From Impatiens glandulifera (taxonomy: Eukaryota > Streptophyta > Magnoliopsida > Ericales > Balsaminaceae): 64,000 nucleotides of DNA. The stretch's first letter is position 1. Each line of letters begins with the position of its first letter. The position numbers were made by a program, and so were the translations under genes. The notes under the pieces are model-generated. The model made no database searches. It saw only the letters and a list, made by a program, of their open reading frames with translations, and was not told where the DNA came from. Location: NCBI RefSeq assembly GCF_907164915.1, contig NC_061868.1, positions 28,949,819-29,013,818 of the forward strand, written 5' to 3'. This document shows, in pieces, positions 12,042 to 23,727 of this stretch.

Positions 12042-12787
12042 GAAAAAGGCAAAAATGAAAAAATAAAATTTGTTATAATAAATGTTCTACTCATTTATCT
12101 TGAAATAATTTTATAAAAAATAAGGGATTAAAATAAATAATTTAAGATGAAATGAGTTACCTATTTCATCTCCCAAAATATTTTTTCGGAAAAAAAATGG
12201 GGTGAAAGAGGCTCAAAATATTTATTTAACCCCAAAATATACAAAAATAAAATAAATTGGTAAAATATTTTCCATATTTATTTACATATTTTTTGTATTT
12301 AAAAAGATCAAAATTAAACTCAAAATGGTGAATGAAAAATCAATTTCAAACAATTCTTTAAAAAAATTTCAAACAATTCCAAAATGTCTTTAATATTGAT
12401 TTTTTTTATATACACAAAATATTAAAATAAATATGGCAAATATTTTATCATTTTTTGTTGTTGTATATTTAGGGTTAAATAAATAATTGTTTTAAATGAA
12501 ATGGGTACAACATTTTATTCTAAATTATTTATTTTTGTCCCTTATTTTTTCTAAAATTATTTTTTTAGATAAATGAGTACAATATTTATCATAAATAATT
12601 TTAATTTTATTATTTTGACCATTTTCCTTAATTAATTAGGCTTTAATTATCACAATAATTAGCCTATTTAATTGTTTTAATAGGTTTTTGGCCATGAACT
12701 TAATTATTTTGATTTTATTTATTTAAAAATAATTCAAAATAATTATTTTAATATTATAAATTGGGATGTACATTTTTTGTGCTTATA
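12042..12787 (-). repeat. Partial 3' LTR of the Tat-like gypsy element
   Basis: AT-rich DNA whose right part (12600-12787) aligns with the right end of the LTR at 57192-60572: shared ttaattaattaggctttaattatca.aataatta and a terminal tgcttata/tgcttaca. Copia element 1 interrupts it at 12041 and the remainder lies outside the window. The divergence from the other LTR is large, so the insertion is old. The terminal TG reads TA here. Confidence 0.65.
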
Positions 12788-13285
12788 GAGTGCCCCTCTC
12801 GAATTGACTTTGAATACAACAAACTGGTTTTGAAAACGTTGATTCGAGTATGACATCTAACACTAGGTTATCTACTCCAATTTATAATGAGAGAGTTTAG
12901 AAAGATGAATCTTATAGTGTGCTGCTTATTGGAGTGACCTAGTGATGTTGTGTATAGTAGTATGTTAAGGTACTTCCAAGCATTGCTGTAGGGATATTTC
13001 TTTGATAATTATACTAACAATGTTAATTCTTGGTAGAATCTTGTTTTACAGAACTTAATAAAATACTCGTAAAATCAATGAGGGAAAGGTAATCATAGGT
13101 ATTGAAACATCAATTCCTGTCTAGCATGAATATCAACATATTATTCATGTTTTAGTCATGTATAAATTACTAAAGTTATTTATCAAGGAATATAAAGGGA
13201 TCATGGATATTTTAACATCTTTCATGTAGGTCACTAACAAGTAACATCTTAGGAGGATCATAAACATATGATCATAAAACTATCA
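12788..13285 (-). other. Gypsy PPT and 3' untranslated region
   Basis: Immediately inside the LTR is a purine run on the minus strand (GAGAGGGGCACTC), a likely polypurine tract. The rest up to 13285 has no gene. Confidence 0.5.
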
Positions 13286-13985
13286 CTTATAAGTATTGGT
13301 GAGGAAGTCAACAAACTTTCCTATGGGTCTTGCTATCATGTGAGAATGTATATATGATCAACGTGTCGTCGATGTTTATTACGGAAGTTAACAAACTTTC
13401 CATAAAGGTCACTCACAGTTGAGGTTGAAAACGATCATATATAAATGATCGTGGTTCTATCAAAGATAGACTTGCATGTCGTTATGAATTGAGAATAGAA
13501 TATTTTATCAGAGAACAAGATCAGAAAAGGACTATATTAGAAAACGTGACTTCATTACCCATTAGAAGATATGGCTTGAACATGATCATGTACAAACAAT
13601 CGTTATGTTTATCAATAAACAAGGCTTAGATACTTATCGAGAAATAGGGTTTGGATACCTATTCGAATGATAAGGTTCGGATACCTATTCGAGCGATAGA
13701 ATTTTGTTTAAGGACCTATTGAAAGATAAGGTTTGCTTCAGTACTTTATCAAGTGATGATGTTTGGTTATCTATCGAATGATAGGGTTTTGTGACAATCA
13801 GATGGTTGAGTTTTGGTAAGATCATGTGAGAATGATCGATATGATTGTCAACAAACAAGGCTTGGATACTATTGAGATATAGGATTTTGAGGTACTTGTT
13901 CAAATGACAGGGTTTGATTAGGATCATGTATGAATGATCGTTGTGCTTGTTGACAAACAAGGCTGAACACTTTTGAGATTTGGGA
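13286..13985. repeat. Degenerate tandem repeats at the gypsy 3' end
   Basis: Three imperfect copies of a unit containing gatcatgt...atgatcg...aacaaggctt...gata lie near 13560-13640, 13815-13890 and 13920-13985. Smaller repeats (gaagt.aacaaactttcc; acctattcga.tgat) fill the space from 13296 to 13790. The segment partly overlaps the decayed integrase C-terminal coding region. Confidence 0.6.
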
Positions 13986-13989
13986 GATA

Positions 13990-16387
13990 TCGAGATTTGA
14001 GCCAGTCTTATTCTATGACATGGCTTTCTAAGAGTACTATTAGAGTTGGAATCTCGATTTCGACGGGTTGTACGACATTCATGCCGTAAACTAGAGAGAA
14101 TGAAATTCCATCCGTCGAAGTTTGAGCGGTTGTACGATATCCCCATAAGGCGTAAGGAAGCTTCACGTGCTAATCCTTATACGTGCTAGTTATCTTCTTA
14201 ATGATCCTAATTACGTTTTTGTTTTCCACTTCGACATCACCATTTGTTTGAGATTTATAGGGCGATGATTTTTTATGATTGATCTTGAACTCGTCGAGCA
14301 TTTACAACACTTTTCCTTGAAAGTGTCAACCATTGTCTGAAATTAGGGTGTGAAGAAGTCCATATCTAGCGATGATGCTAGTACAGATGAACTTTGTCAC
14401 TTGAGATAATTTTAAGACCTTGTAGGAGACTACTTCAACCCATTTAGTGAATTAGTCTATAGCGACGAGTATTAACTCATGTCCATTTGACGCATGGGGA
14501 TATATTTTATTGATTACGTCAATGCCCCATGTGGAAAAGGGCCAAGGGGATGTCATGTTGTAGAGGAGCAAAACTAGTGTATGCTTCAGGTTAGCAAAGA
14601 TTTGGCACTAATGATAACTCCTCACATAGATCACACATTCTTGTTCGACTTTTGCCAATAATATCCTAGGCAGAATATTTTCTTATTCAAAACCATCCCA
14701 TTCATGTGTGGACAACATGCCCTTACATGTACTTCTTTCATGATCCTCTTAGATTCAGGATTATCTATGCATAACATGTTTTGACGGTTGATAGATTGGC
14801 GGTAAAGTCTGTTGGCGATCCAAGCGTAATTGGTGTAATACTTGCGCAAAGTCCGTCGTTCCTTAGCTTGGAAGTGGGAAGGATATTCTCCATACTCAAT
14901 GTACTTCTGGAGTGTATCGTACCAGAGTTTATTAGCATTCTCACATAAAATGACTATTCCTGATTCAAAAGAAGGTCGTTGCTTTTGTCGAATTTTCAAA
15001 GGTTTCACTTTACTTTTATCGAGAATTTAAGTCATGACTTCCAAAGTAGCTAGGGCGTCTGCAAAGTGATTTTGGCTTCTTGGAGAGTGAAAAAATGATA
15101 CTTGATCGAATTTGTTCATGATTTTGGTTAGGTGGGCGTGGTAGGGTTTCAAGTCTTCTCCTTTCACTTGCCACATACCATTGACTTAGGATATAACCAA
15201 GTTAGAGTCACCAATGACTTCTAGCTTAGTTTCCCTTTTCTATATGCCTACTTGAGACCCAAGAGACATGTCTCGTATTCGGCCTCATTATTGGTGACGA
15301 GATATTCGAGTTTTATGGATATTGGGTCATACATCCATTTTGGGTTAACTAACATAATCCCAATTTTGTAACCCTACTTTCCGTAAGCTCCATCAAACAT
15401 CAGTTTCCACGTGTCTAATGTTATACTCATAATTCCATCGTCGGGGAATTTGAGTTCGTCTTTTTACTCAAAATGATGGGTTGGTCAGCGAGGAAATCCA
15501 CAACAATGCTTCCTTTTCTGGACCGTGTAGGATATGTCGTATTCGGATAATATCATAATCCATTTGGCTAGCGTTGGTGACAGAAGATTTCGTTGGAATA
15601 AGAAGTGGATTGGGTCCAATCTTGATACCAAATTGATGGGGTGGGATTGCATATAGTGTCTCAACCTTTTAGTGACCCATGCTAAGGCCTAACATATTTT
15701 TTCAGTTGGAGTATAATTAAGTTCACAACAAGTTATCCTCTTACTGATATAGTACACATCCATTTCGATTTTATTCTTGCTTTCTTGAGCCAACATGCTT
15801 CCCATGGTTGTGTCTGTTATAGTAAGATATAGGATGAGAGGAATGTCGGCTCTGGGAAGCATGAGTATGGGAGGGGATTTTAAGTAATCATTGATTCTGT
15901 GAAATACTTGTTTACAGTCTTCATTCCATAAGAATTTTTTATCATCCTTCAGCAACTTAAACAACGGATTGCATGTCATAATAAGCTTGTTAATAAATCG
16001 ACTAATGTATTGGATTTTACCCAAAAATCTATGGACCTCTCTTTCGTTGCGAGGGACCAGCATAGCCATGATTGCTTCAATATTAGAGGGATCAACTTTG
16101 ATGCCCCTCTGTGTGATTAAGAAACCTAGCATCTTACCACTTATGACTCTAAAGGTACACTTCTCCGGGTTGAGCCTTAACTGATATTTCCTGATCGGTT
16201 GTAGGAATATTTCGATATTTAGGATGTGTCCTTCTTGATCATTTAATTTGACAATCATGTCATCGACATATACTTCCATCTTTTTGTGGATCATGTCATG
16301 AAGGATCATGGTGGTTGTCCTTTGATAGGTGCCTCCCACGTTTTTATAACTGAAGGCATGACCCTATAATTACAGAAAGTCCCAATC
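13990..16387 (-). pseudogene. Gypsy (Tat lineage) pol, 3' half: RT end, RNase H, second RNase H, integrase
   Basis: The RT palm remains as YVDDMIVKL (near 16270) and LGFLITQRGIKVDP. The first RNase H region reads LYLTITDTTMGSMLAQE. A second, archaeal-type RNase H (WKLMFDGA, then TNNEAEYE) lies near 15410-15280 and is the hallmark of the Tat/Ogre lineage. A spacer with LWYDTLQKYI and an H2C2-type zinc-binding region (PHMNGMVL) follow near 14930-14640. The integrase core has GIDVI, SDNG and the Glu in VEVENKN (14530-14240). Several nonsense codons interrupt it. Its upstream half is at 51614-53428; the MULE at 16397-50771 separates them. Confidence 0.88.
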
Positions 16388-16396
16388 TTGGTTATA
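16388..16396 (+). repeat. 9-bp target site duplication of the MULE (left)
   Basis: TTGGTTATA here and again at 50772-50780, immediately outside the two terminal inverted repeats. Nine base pairs is the duplication length typical of Mutator-like elements. Confidence 0.9.
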
Positions 16397-17095
16397 GGGA
16401 AATTTGAGGAAATGACCTCAAAGACCAGGTTATTTGACCTGGTGGTAAATTATAAATTTAATTGCGTTCGTGGTCTTTTTATTTTATTTTTTGACGAAAT
16501 TACCCTTGTAGCAAAACGCTAAGGGACTTAGCGTTTCGCTAAATGAATTAGGTTTAGTATAAATACTCTAATTTTTTCATTTCTTTCATTTTCTTTCTTT
16601 CTCTTCTCTTGTTCTCTCTTTCACAGCGGCGACGGGGCGACGAGGCGGCAGTCTAACCTAAATTGATTTGCACGATCTTCATTTCTTTCAAACCCTAAAC
16701 CTAAATCGATTTACACGATCTTCATTTCTTTCAAACCCTAACCCTAAACCTATTTTGCATGCAAGTCAGGTGAATGATGATTCTAAGGTGTCGAAGAAGA
16801 TGTTCATTTCAAACCTAATTCGATTTATGTTCATGTTTCCATGATATTCTTAAACCCTTCTGTTCTTATTTGGTTCATATTGTTTCATATTTGTTATTTG
16901 GTTCATTCATATCATATTGGTTCATATTTATGTCGTTGATGATATTTGCAGATAATCTCGATTCTATTTCAGGGAAGTTTCACTAAGTGCTTAGCGTTTC
17001 GCTAAGTGCATTTCGCTAAGTGCTTATTTATTTTGATTAATAAATAAGTAATGTAATGTTTATTTATTTTGCTAATGATGTTTGAAGGATGAATA
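16397..17095 (+). repeat. Left terminal inverted repeat of the MULE
   Basis: About 700 bp matched in inverse orientation by the right end. It contains a TATA-like gtataaatac (near 16557-16567), a CT-rich tract, GC-rich triplets (gcggcgacgggg), two telobox-like aaaccctaa blocks (16690-16755) and near-palindromic cttagcgtttcgctaa motifs near 16530 and 16990. This looks like a promoter-bearing repeat. Confidence 0.85.
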
Positions 17096-17097
17096 TT

Positions 17098-19031
17098 GTG
17101 CTAATTTAAAATATATTTTAAATAATTTGATACAAAAATTACTTTAAAGTGTAATTTAATTTATACTTTAATTTTTGACAAACATTATTTTTTTTTTAAA
17201 TTTACCCATTTATCATAATCATGATGAAAATAATAATTGTACGCGTTCTTTGAAAATTTACGTATTAGGAAAGGGCCTACGGCGCTATGTCCTATACGCC
17301 TGTCTTTACAAACAGTCTCTACTCCTAAGTAATTGGCCATATGATGTTTGAAGGATTATTACGTTTTCGTTCTGAGTTCAGAACACTTTTGTTTGTGTGA
17401 GAAAATCTTAATCATTTTGCAAGGGGCTAGTCCTATTCATGGGGTATTTGACAAGGATAAGGCATTGAAAAGTATTAAAAGGCATTGAAAGACATCAAAG
17501 AGCATTGCAAGGCATAGAGCAACATTGTCAAAGAAAAACGAGAATCAGAATTCCCGAGAAAGATCAAATGAGGATAGATGAGGAGAATAACAATTCGATT
17601 GGAGGACTAGAATTTTATTCTTTTGCTCAAAAGAGAGAAGATAGTGGATTAACTTAAGGTCCCAAGTGTTTCTCAGTTTAAAATTTTTAGAGTTAAAGAG
17701 AACTCCGAACACAACACATTAAAATGAGTCATTTTCAAAAATAATTCCCTAAATTCCCAAAAATTTCATATGATAGTCAAAAATATTATTAAAAGCTCAT
17801 AGGAATCAAGTTTGGAATTTTCGGAGTTATAGAACCCCCGATATGACACTACAAAGATAGACATTTTTCCAAATAGGCCCTAAAAATTCCGGGAAAAATT
17901 ATTTTTGAAGAAAATAATATTTTGGAGTTTTTGGGAAAATTTGAGAAAGTTTGAAAGTGGTTTGAATGTTAGAATCATCATTTTAAGGTGGTTTGTTAAA
18001 ATTGGGAAACAAACAGGACCTAAGTTTATTTTAATTTTTTTTTTGAAAGTTTTAAATTAAAATAAAAGGAAAAGAAAGTTTAGGGGTCCAATTAAAACAT
18101 CAGGAAAAGATCAGGGTCTACTTTAATTTCGAATTAATAAATTAATTCAAAATTAAAGTTCTCAGGCTTATTTAAAAATAAAAGACACCTAGGGGCCTCT
18201 TTGAAACTTCAACAGAAGTTGAAAGGAAATGAAATATAACAAAAGAAATCAGAACTCCAGTCGGCCCTATGCTCTCCTCCAGCGACTTCTCCGGCGTCTT
18301 CTCCGGTGTCCTACTATAGTACATCCTGCGAATCCAGCCAGATCCAAACCTCCAGTGAACGAAAATCAAACCTCTTGTTAAGTTGTGAATCTGTTGGATG
18401 TCGCCTATGCTTCGTTTAACCTCCCGACTATCGCGGAGTTCGCCGTGACAGTCCATTTGATCACTAGGAGTTCGCCTGCGCGCCTGGGTCGTCGTTCGAT
18501 ACTCAACAACAAGGTTCCAATCGAAAAACATCTAAAAGAAAGTATTTAGCCTGTTCTTCCTTTCAATCGACAGAACCTTCACAATTTCATCAAAATGAAA
18601 CTGTGATTTTGGACAGTGCTTATTCTAATCCTATTCCTCAACCCTAGCTACTCCTAAATGATTATCTACCAGCCACGATTTAACCAGATTTATCTATTTC
18701 AGCATACAAACAATTAATAGACTCAGCCAAATATTCAACCAGCAATCAAACAAACGACAGATTCGACTTTCGAGCATTAATATTAATTGGCATCGGTGTA
18801 CAAAACCGATGACTCAATCATAGTAATACGATCTACATCGAATAGACGATTACCTGAAGTGAAGAAATCAATAGAATGGATAAAGGATCGGAGCTCGCCT
18901 GGATCTTCCGCCTGGATGCTCCTTCTAGTTCTGCTGTCGTATTGTCTTCTTCTCCCTAGCTAGCTCTCCAGGATCGATCTCTCTTCTTTCTCCATTCAGT
19001 AACCGCTCCCTCTAGAATTGAAAACTGCCCT
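17098..19031 (-). repeat. Gypsy solo LTR, left part (interrupted by copia element 2)
   Basis: Together with 32357-33893 this makes about 3.47 kb, close to the 3.38 kb of the Tat LTR at 57192-60572. A block at 17245-17325 (cgctatgtcctatacgcctgtcttta) resembles 57595-57665 of that LTR. The far end at 33893 reads TGTAGACACTACATTTTTAC on the minus strand, a typical gypsy LTR start. No coding domain is present. A clean 5-bp duplication is not visible and the start near 17098 is uncertain. A short repeat of ggcattgaaa/gacatcaaa units lies at 17455-17525. Confidence 0.6.
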
Positions 19032-20162
19032 GTTTAGGATCTAGGTCGCGGCTGGAGGACCGGGGTTGGCCGATTATCGCGTCTCACTCAAAGGGTGGTG
19101 ATTAATCCAGTTAGAGATTAACACCGGGGTTTCAATACTACACAAACTGTCACAAACCCTTGAACAAAGTTCAAGCGCGAAAGTAGTTTGTTTCAGGTTG
19201 AAGAAGCACACACAATAGATAGGCAGAACCGGATTTGAATATGACAGGTTTGGAAAATACTGGGTCAGTTTTGGGACTTAATGATTCGGTTGGAGCGGTA
19301 TTAGTCGGTTAGTGCAAATCGTTTATAAAGTAAAGTAAGCAAAAAACAAGTGACAAGACAGATTTTTATTAATGTTCGGAGATAAAGCTCCTACGTCACC
19401 CCTTCCTCTCGAAACCGCGAGAAAGATATTCACTAAGGAATACAAACACAATCCGATCGAGACTTATTTCCTACTCGATAACACCCGTACAATTTTAACC
19501 GAAATTGTAGAATACACTTCAAATAAGCGCTTTAAGCTTTCTAGAGATAGAACACAATGTTGAGAATTCAGAACTTGTAATCTTCAAAATCCCGCATTTA
19601 CTCCTCTTCAGCTCCTTCTTTTATAGGTGAAATGTGCCAACGGTCACATTTCATTTCCTTGAATCTGATTGGTTGAGCAGAGGTTCAGTGATTCAGACTT
19701 GGCGGTCTAGTCTTCCAGTATGTAGGTCAAACCGGCTAGGTTTGTCTTTTACTCAATATGGCAACTGTCGGTTGGGCAGTTGTCTATACTTGGAAGATTG
19801 TCTTTCTGATTTATCCTAAAGTGGAAAGATCTTGTAGGACGGTCTTCTGCAGCCTACATACTCTCCTCAGATTTGTATGAATATGGAAATGTTCAGTCTG
19901 TTCCTTCGGTATCATTCTTAACAGATACCTGAAGTATCTTTTTGTACTGGTCGGTTTTTCCATTAGTTTCTGATTAACCGACTGTCTAGTGATTATGGCC
20001 TTCTCTTTTGACCGATCTTGACTTTTTGTTTCTGGTCGGTTTAATTTCTTGACCGGTTGAGTTACTTGGCCGGTTGAGTTACTTGGCCGGTTTCGTTACT
20101 TGATCGTTCCTGCATAGGAAGTTTGTGTTAAGTTCTATTAACCGGTCTAATTTTATCTAACA
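19032..20162 (-). repeat. 3' LTR, copia element 2 (1131 bp)
   Basis: Ends TG...CA on the minus strand. It is 44 bp shorter than its partner because a stretch between two CGGTT repeats is missing near 19949 and it has one fewer 17-bp gttgagttacttggccg unit near 20055-20090. TATA box near 19618-19625. Confidence 0.93.
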
Positions 20163-20420
20163 ATTTGTCCCTTTTTGATTATTTTACTTAAAATATTCAA
20201 AATCAAGTAAGAATGCAAATATAGGCCAGTTTTGTTTTTAAGAGTTTGTTTGGTCGGATTTTTGGAAACTGACTTGGGAGAATTTTTCGAAAAATTTTGG
20301 AAAATTTTGAGAAAAATTTTAAAATTTTTTATCTTTTATCTTATCAATTTCTCCCTTTTTGATTATTTTATTTAAAATATTCAAAATCATGTAAGAATGC
20401 AAATGTATGACGGTTTCCAA
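20163..20420 (-). repeat. Duplicated polypurine-tract segment, element 2
   Basis: The PPT next to the LTR (sense AAAAAGGGACAAAT, 20163-20176) is repeated 184 bp further in (AAAAAGGGAGAAAT, near 20347-20360) with its AT-rich flank. The base run before the inner copy (tatcttatca) resembles the LTR edge tatctaaca. Confidence 0.82.
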
Positions 20421-20506
20421 AAATAACTTTATATTTATATATAAGAAGAAGACACTAAGGCAAAACGCTATATATAAATAACCGAAAGTAAAAGTAAAGA
20501 AAGCCC

Positions 20507-23133
20507 CTATTTCGTTGCTCTAGATGGTAGGAATTGATCCAGCAATTCATCGTCTGATTGTTCCTTGTTCTCTTGAACCGGTCTTGAAGAGGGGCCTTGA
20601 CCGCCCGAAGTACCGGTTGGGGGAGAGAATGGTTGACCCATGGCTCTGATTGGGACCGCATTTAAAACCCACTGCCTTCTAAGTGGTGGCTGGACATCTC
20701 CTTCGAAATCATCCTCGGTTTGCAGAGCCGGGTTGGTTGGAGGGTCAACAACTGTTTCGGTGACACTGGCTAATAGTCCGGTCATTTGCGCCTTTTTCGA
20801 AGCCGCTTTCCTTTTACGTGTGGCCGGAACGGAAGAGGAAGGAGCCGCCTGGGACTTCTTGTGAGCTTTTTCGAAATTTTTGTAGGTTTCTTGTTGAGCC
20901 TTTAGCCGGTTAGCATCTTCAGCTTGTTTGGCCGCCATGGTCTTTGCGATTTCCGGATTTTTGGCCGCTAACTTTCGCATATGTTCGGCTATGTTCGCAT
21001 CAGACCATGCTGCCTCCTTCTGTGTCCGGGCCCGCTCGTCCAGCGCGTCCTGAAGTTTCTGAGACGCCTGAGCGTTCGCCTCCTCAATCGCTTTATTGGC
21101 AGCCAGCTTGGCCTCTATTAATTCCGCCACCTGTTCGGTGACCGCCTTGAGATCGGCTTCAAGCTTTGCGTTCTTTTCCTCAAGGGTTGTATTCTTTTCC
21201 TCAAGGTTGATCACTCTGTCAAGTGTTGAGACGGCTTGAGCACTTGACCGGGCCAGGTCCTCATGGACCTTTGGCAGCCTTTGATCGGTGTTTTCTTAAG
21301 ACCGTTCCAAATCGGCTACCTTCTCGCTAACCGAAGTCAGGTCAACCACCAACTTTGGAGTCATATCCTCCAATTTCTTGGTTCGATCCAGGTGAGAGCC
21401 GTACAGTTCATCAGTATTACCGTAGTTCGTTTCAACTGACGTGATCCGCTTGACCTCTTCTCCAAGATCATCCTTTGTTGTTTCGGTTATCTTGACTGCC
21501 TGAAACGCGGTTTTCTTAATCTTTCTCTTCCAAGGCCGAACCGCGTCGTTGACAAATTCTTCAACCAGAGTTATGACCCTCTCTTCTGTTACGGGCGATT
21601 TCGAGTTCCCGTCTTGAGGAGATGCTGGATTGTCGGTGAGAGGTACTTCGTTCATGTTGTTTGTTGGATCTGGTGGAGGAGAGAATAGCTCTTCATCACC
21701 CGGATTCTGACCGTCAACATTCTCATGAGGCGGTGAGTACGTTGTATCTTGATGTTCGGGCACCGCTTCAAGCCGCGCCACTTCTTCGGTCAGTTCCCTT
21801 TCCTTGACCGTAAGCAGTTCGATCACCAATAGTTGAAGGTGAGCGTTCGATGCCCCCGGATTAAACTTTTCTTTTAGACGTTGAATGTGTTCGGCTAGTT
21901 TTTATAACCGAGCACGCGGTTCTACTATTGCGTGTCGGTCTAAGGCTGTGTTAGGATCCTGAGCTTTTGTTAGATTGATGACCTCCTCCTCTATCTCCAT
22001 CAACCTTTCGAATTTTTGGCCAACGGATAGACCCGGTAGCATGTCTTTGTAGAATACATGATGCCGGTGCCGGATCCATTGACAGAATACTACGGACGCC
22101 TCGCGAGCTTGCTGATGGATTTCGTCCATGATTCTCCTCACGAGATTCTCGGCCATCTCCTGGGTATCGTCGTTAGTGTGAACATCTTCTTCCCCAAAGC
22201 CGTCTGCACCGGTATCGACATTTTCAAGACTGGCCGATTGTTCCTCGACCATTGGTCCTTTCCCTTTACCGGACAGATCTTCTTCGGTATTCTGTGAAGC
22301 GGTTCGGTCAGAAGTGGAGGCCGAGTCTTCCTCATTGGGCGTTTCGGACCGCGGATCAGCAGATTCGATCGGTTGTTTGTCTTTCTTGCTTCCGAATTTT
22401 TCTTTTACTGGAGCTGGTTTCTTACTGACAGACTTCTTCTTTCGGCCACCTGTAGAACCGGAGACCTTCCTGTTGCTCTTCCTTTTCTTGAATTGGCGGG
22501 ACCTTATGATTTTGCTTGAAAAAGAATAACACCAGGACCAATGTTGATGTTGTAGTGGAGCATAACTTTCCCGAGTGGGATGGCGTATCCCTATGACCGG
22601 GTGGAATCCGGTATCACCATTTCCTTTAGGTTGTTGAAAATTACATTCACCCAGTTTATTCTGATGTCGTTTAATAAACCGACAAGCATCTCGATTTTCG
22701 CCCGGGTGAGACTATCATAGTTTTCCCCTCTAGCTTGGACCGATTTGGTGAAGATATCACATAGCGGTCTGTATTCCGGTCGAAGTGATGATTTCTTCCC
22801 GGAGACTTCAATAGGAGCCGCGGTTGCCGAGAGAACCGCCGAAATGTTGCTTCCTTCCGATGGTAGTTGTAGGATTTCAGCGACCGACTCTTCGGTTAGT
22901 TTGAGCTGCTGACCGCCGACGGTTACAGTTATTGTTCTTCCGGTGAGAGATGCGGTTTTGAATAATTCCTCAATAGCTTCCTGGTATAGAATGAAAGGAC
23001 CGCCTAGAAAATATTCGAGGCCGGACTCAGAAATCCGGGATAGGACTTGTTTCGCTGGAGCCGAGCCATTTGCCCAGATTTCCTCAAAGTCGACCTGGAT
23101 GATATGTTTGAATAGTGCAGAGTCGCGACCCAT
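20507..23133 (-). pseudogene. Accessory gene C, element 2
   Basis: Starts MGRDSALFKHIIQVDFEEI at 23133. The shared domain is intact to about residue 180 (SGLEYFL, LPSEG, INWVNVIFNNLKEMV). A stop after DSTRS near 22591 and frameshifts across 22500-22260 and near 21900 and 21296 break the frame. The distal part (21214-20507) is open for 235 codons: coiled-coil sequence rich in EEKNAKLEADL, then a basic cluster (ATRKRKAASKKAQ) and the C-terminus DQFLPSRATK. Overall length and layout match element 1, so the full C protein is about 880-890 residues. Probable nuclear, self-associating protein (inference); no membrane segment. Function unknown. Confidence 0.8.
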
Positions 23134-23249
23134 TGTTGATGATTGAATCGAGAGAGCAAGAGAAAACTGTTTTGAGAGAGTTTGAGAAAATTGAAAGCTA
23201 GAGAGAGAAAGTCGATTCGCATAAGAATGAAATAAAATGACTAAAGACC

Positions 23250-23440
23250 CTATTTATAGTTGCGGTTTGGAATCCCAACCTTCGCGAACCGTCCCATCAA
23301 TTTTAGGCGGGAAATTTCCCTCCAAACGCATTGAGCGTGAAATAGTGAGCGGCAAACCGAGGGCGGGAATCCATTGGCGGCAAGCTATAGGCGGGAAACC
23401 TTGGGCGGGAAAACAAAGCGGAAGTTCAAAGGCGGGAAAT
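23250..23440 (-). promoter_or_regulatory. Promoter of gene C, element 2: TATA box plus five GGCGGGAA sites
   Basis: Minus-strand CTATAAATAGGG (near 23249-23260) lies about 120 nt upstream of the ATG. Within the next 190 bp the plus strand has ggcgggaa-type sites beginning near 23306, 23361, 23389, 23404 and 23431. Two are part of the palindromic ggcgggaaatttccctcc. The complement TTTCCCGCC is the plant E2F core. Confidence 0.7.
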
Positions 23441-23727
23441 TTCCCTCCGAAGGTTTTGAGCGGTTATTTTAGCCTTTGATGAAGCGGTTCTTCTAGAAAC
23501 CATTTATTAAATGAAGTGATTTGTTAGAGAGCTTCAACGAAGACGAAGTGATTTATTGATATTAACCAGTAAGTCAGATGAATTGATGTTTTGATTTTGC
23601 AATTATTGACCCGGTTATCAAACTGAAATAAATTTTCATTGTGGAACGAGTACAAGGTAGAAACCGATACATGGATCGGTTTAGAAATGGAAATACATAA
23701 GAAATAAAGATACAACTTATGTAATGA

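Noticed and set aside
13685..14146. 153-codon minus-strand frame
   Set aside because: Alternative frame of the gypsy integrase end and the tandem repeats; the integrase motifs read in a neighbouring frame.
16680..16760. Interstitial telomere repeat
   Set aside because: Only two or three aaaccctaa blocks occur, at the place expected for teloboxes near a promoter; no continuous array.
18172..18531. 119-codon minus-strand frame
   Set aside because: Lies in the presumed gypsy solo LTR and shows no recognisable domain.
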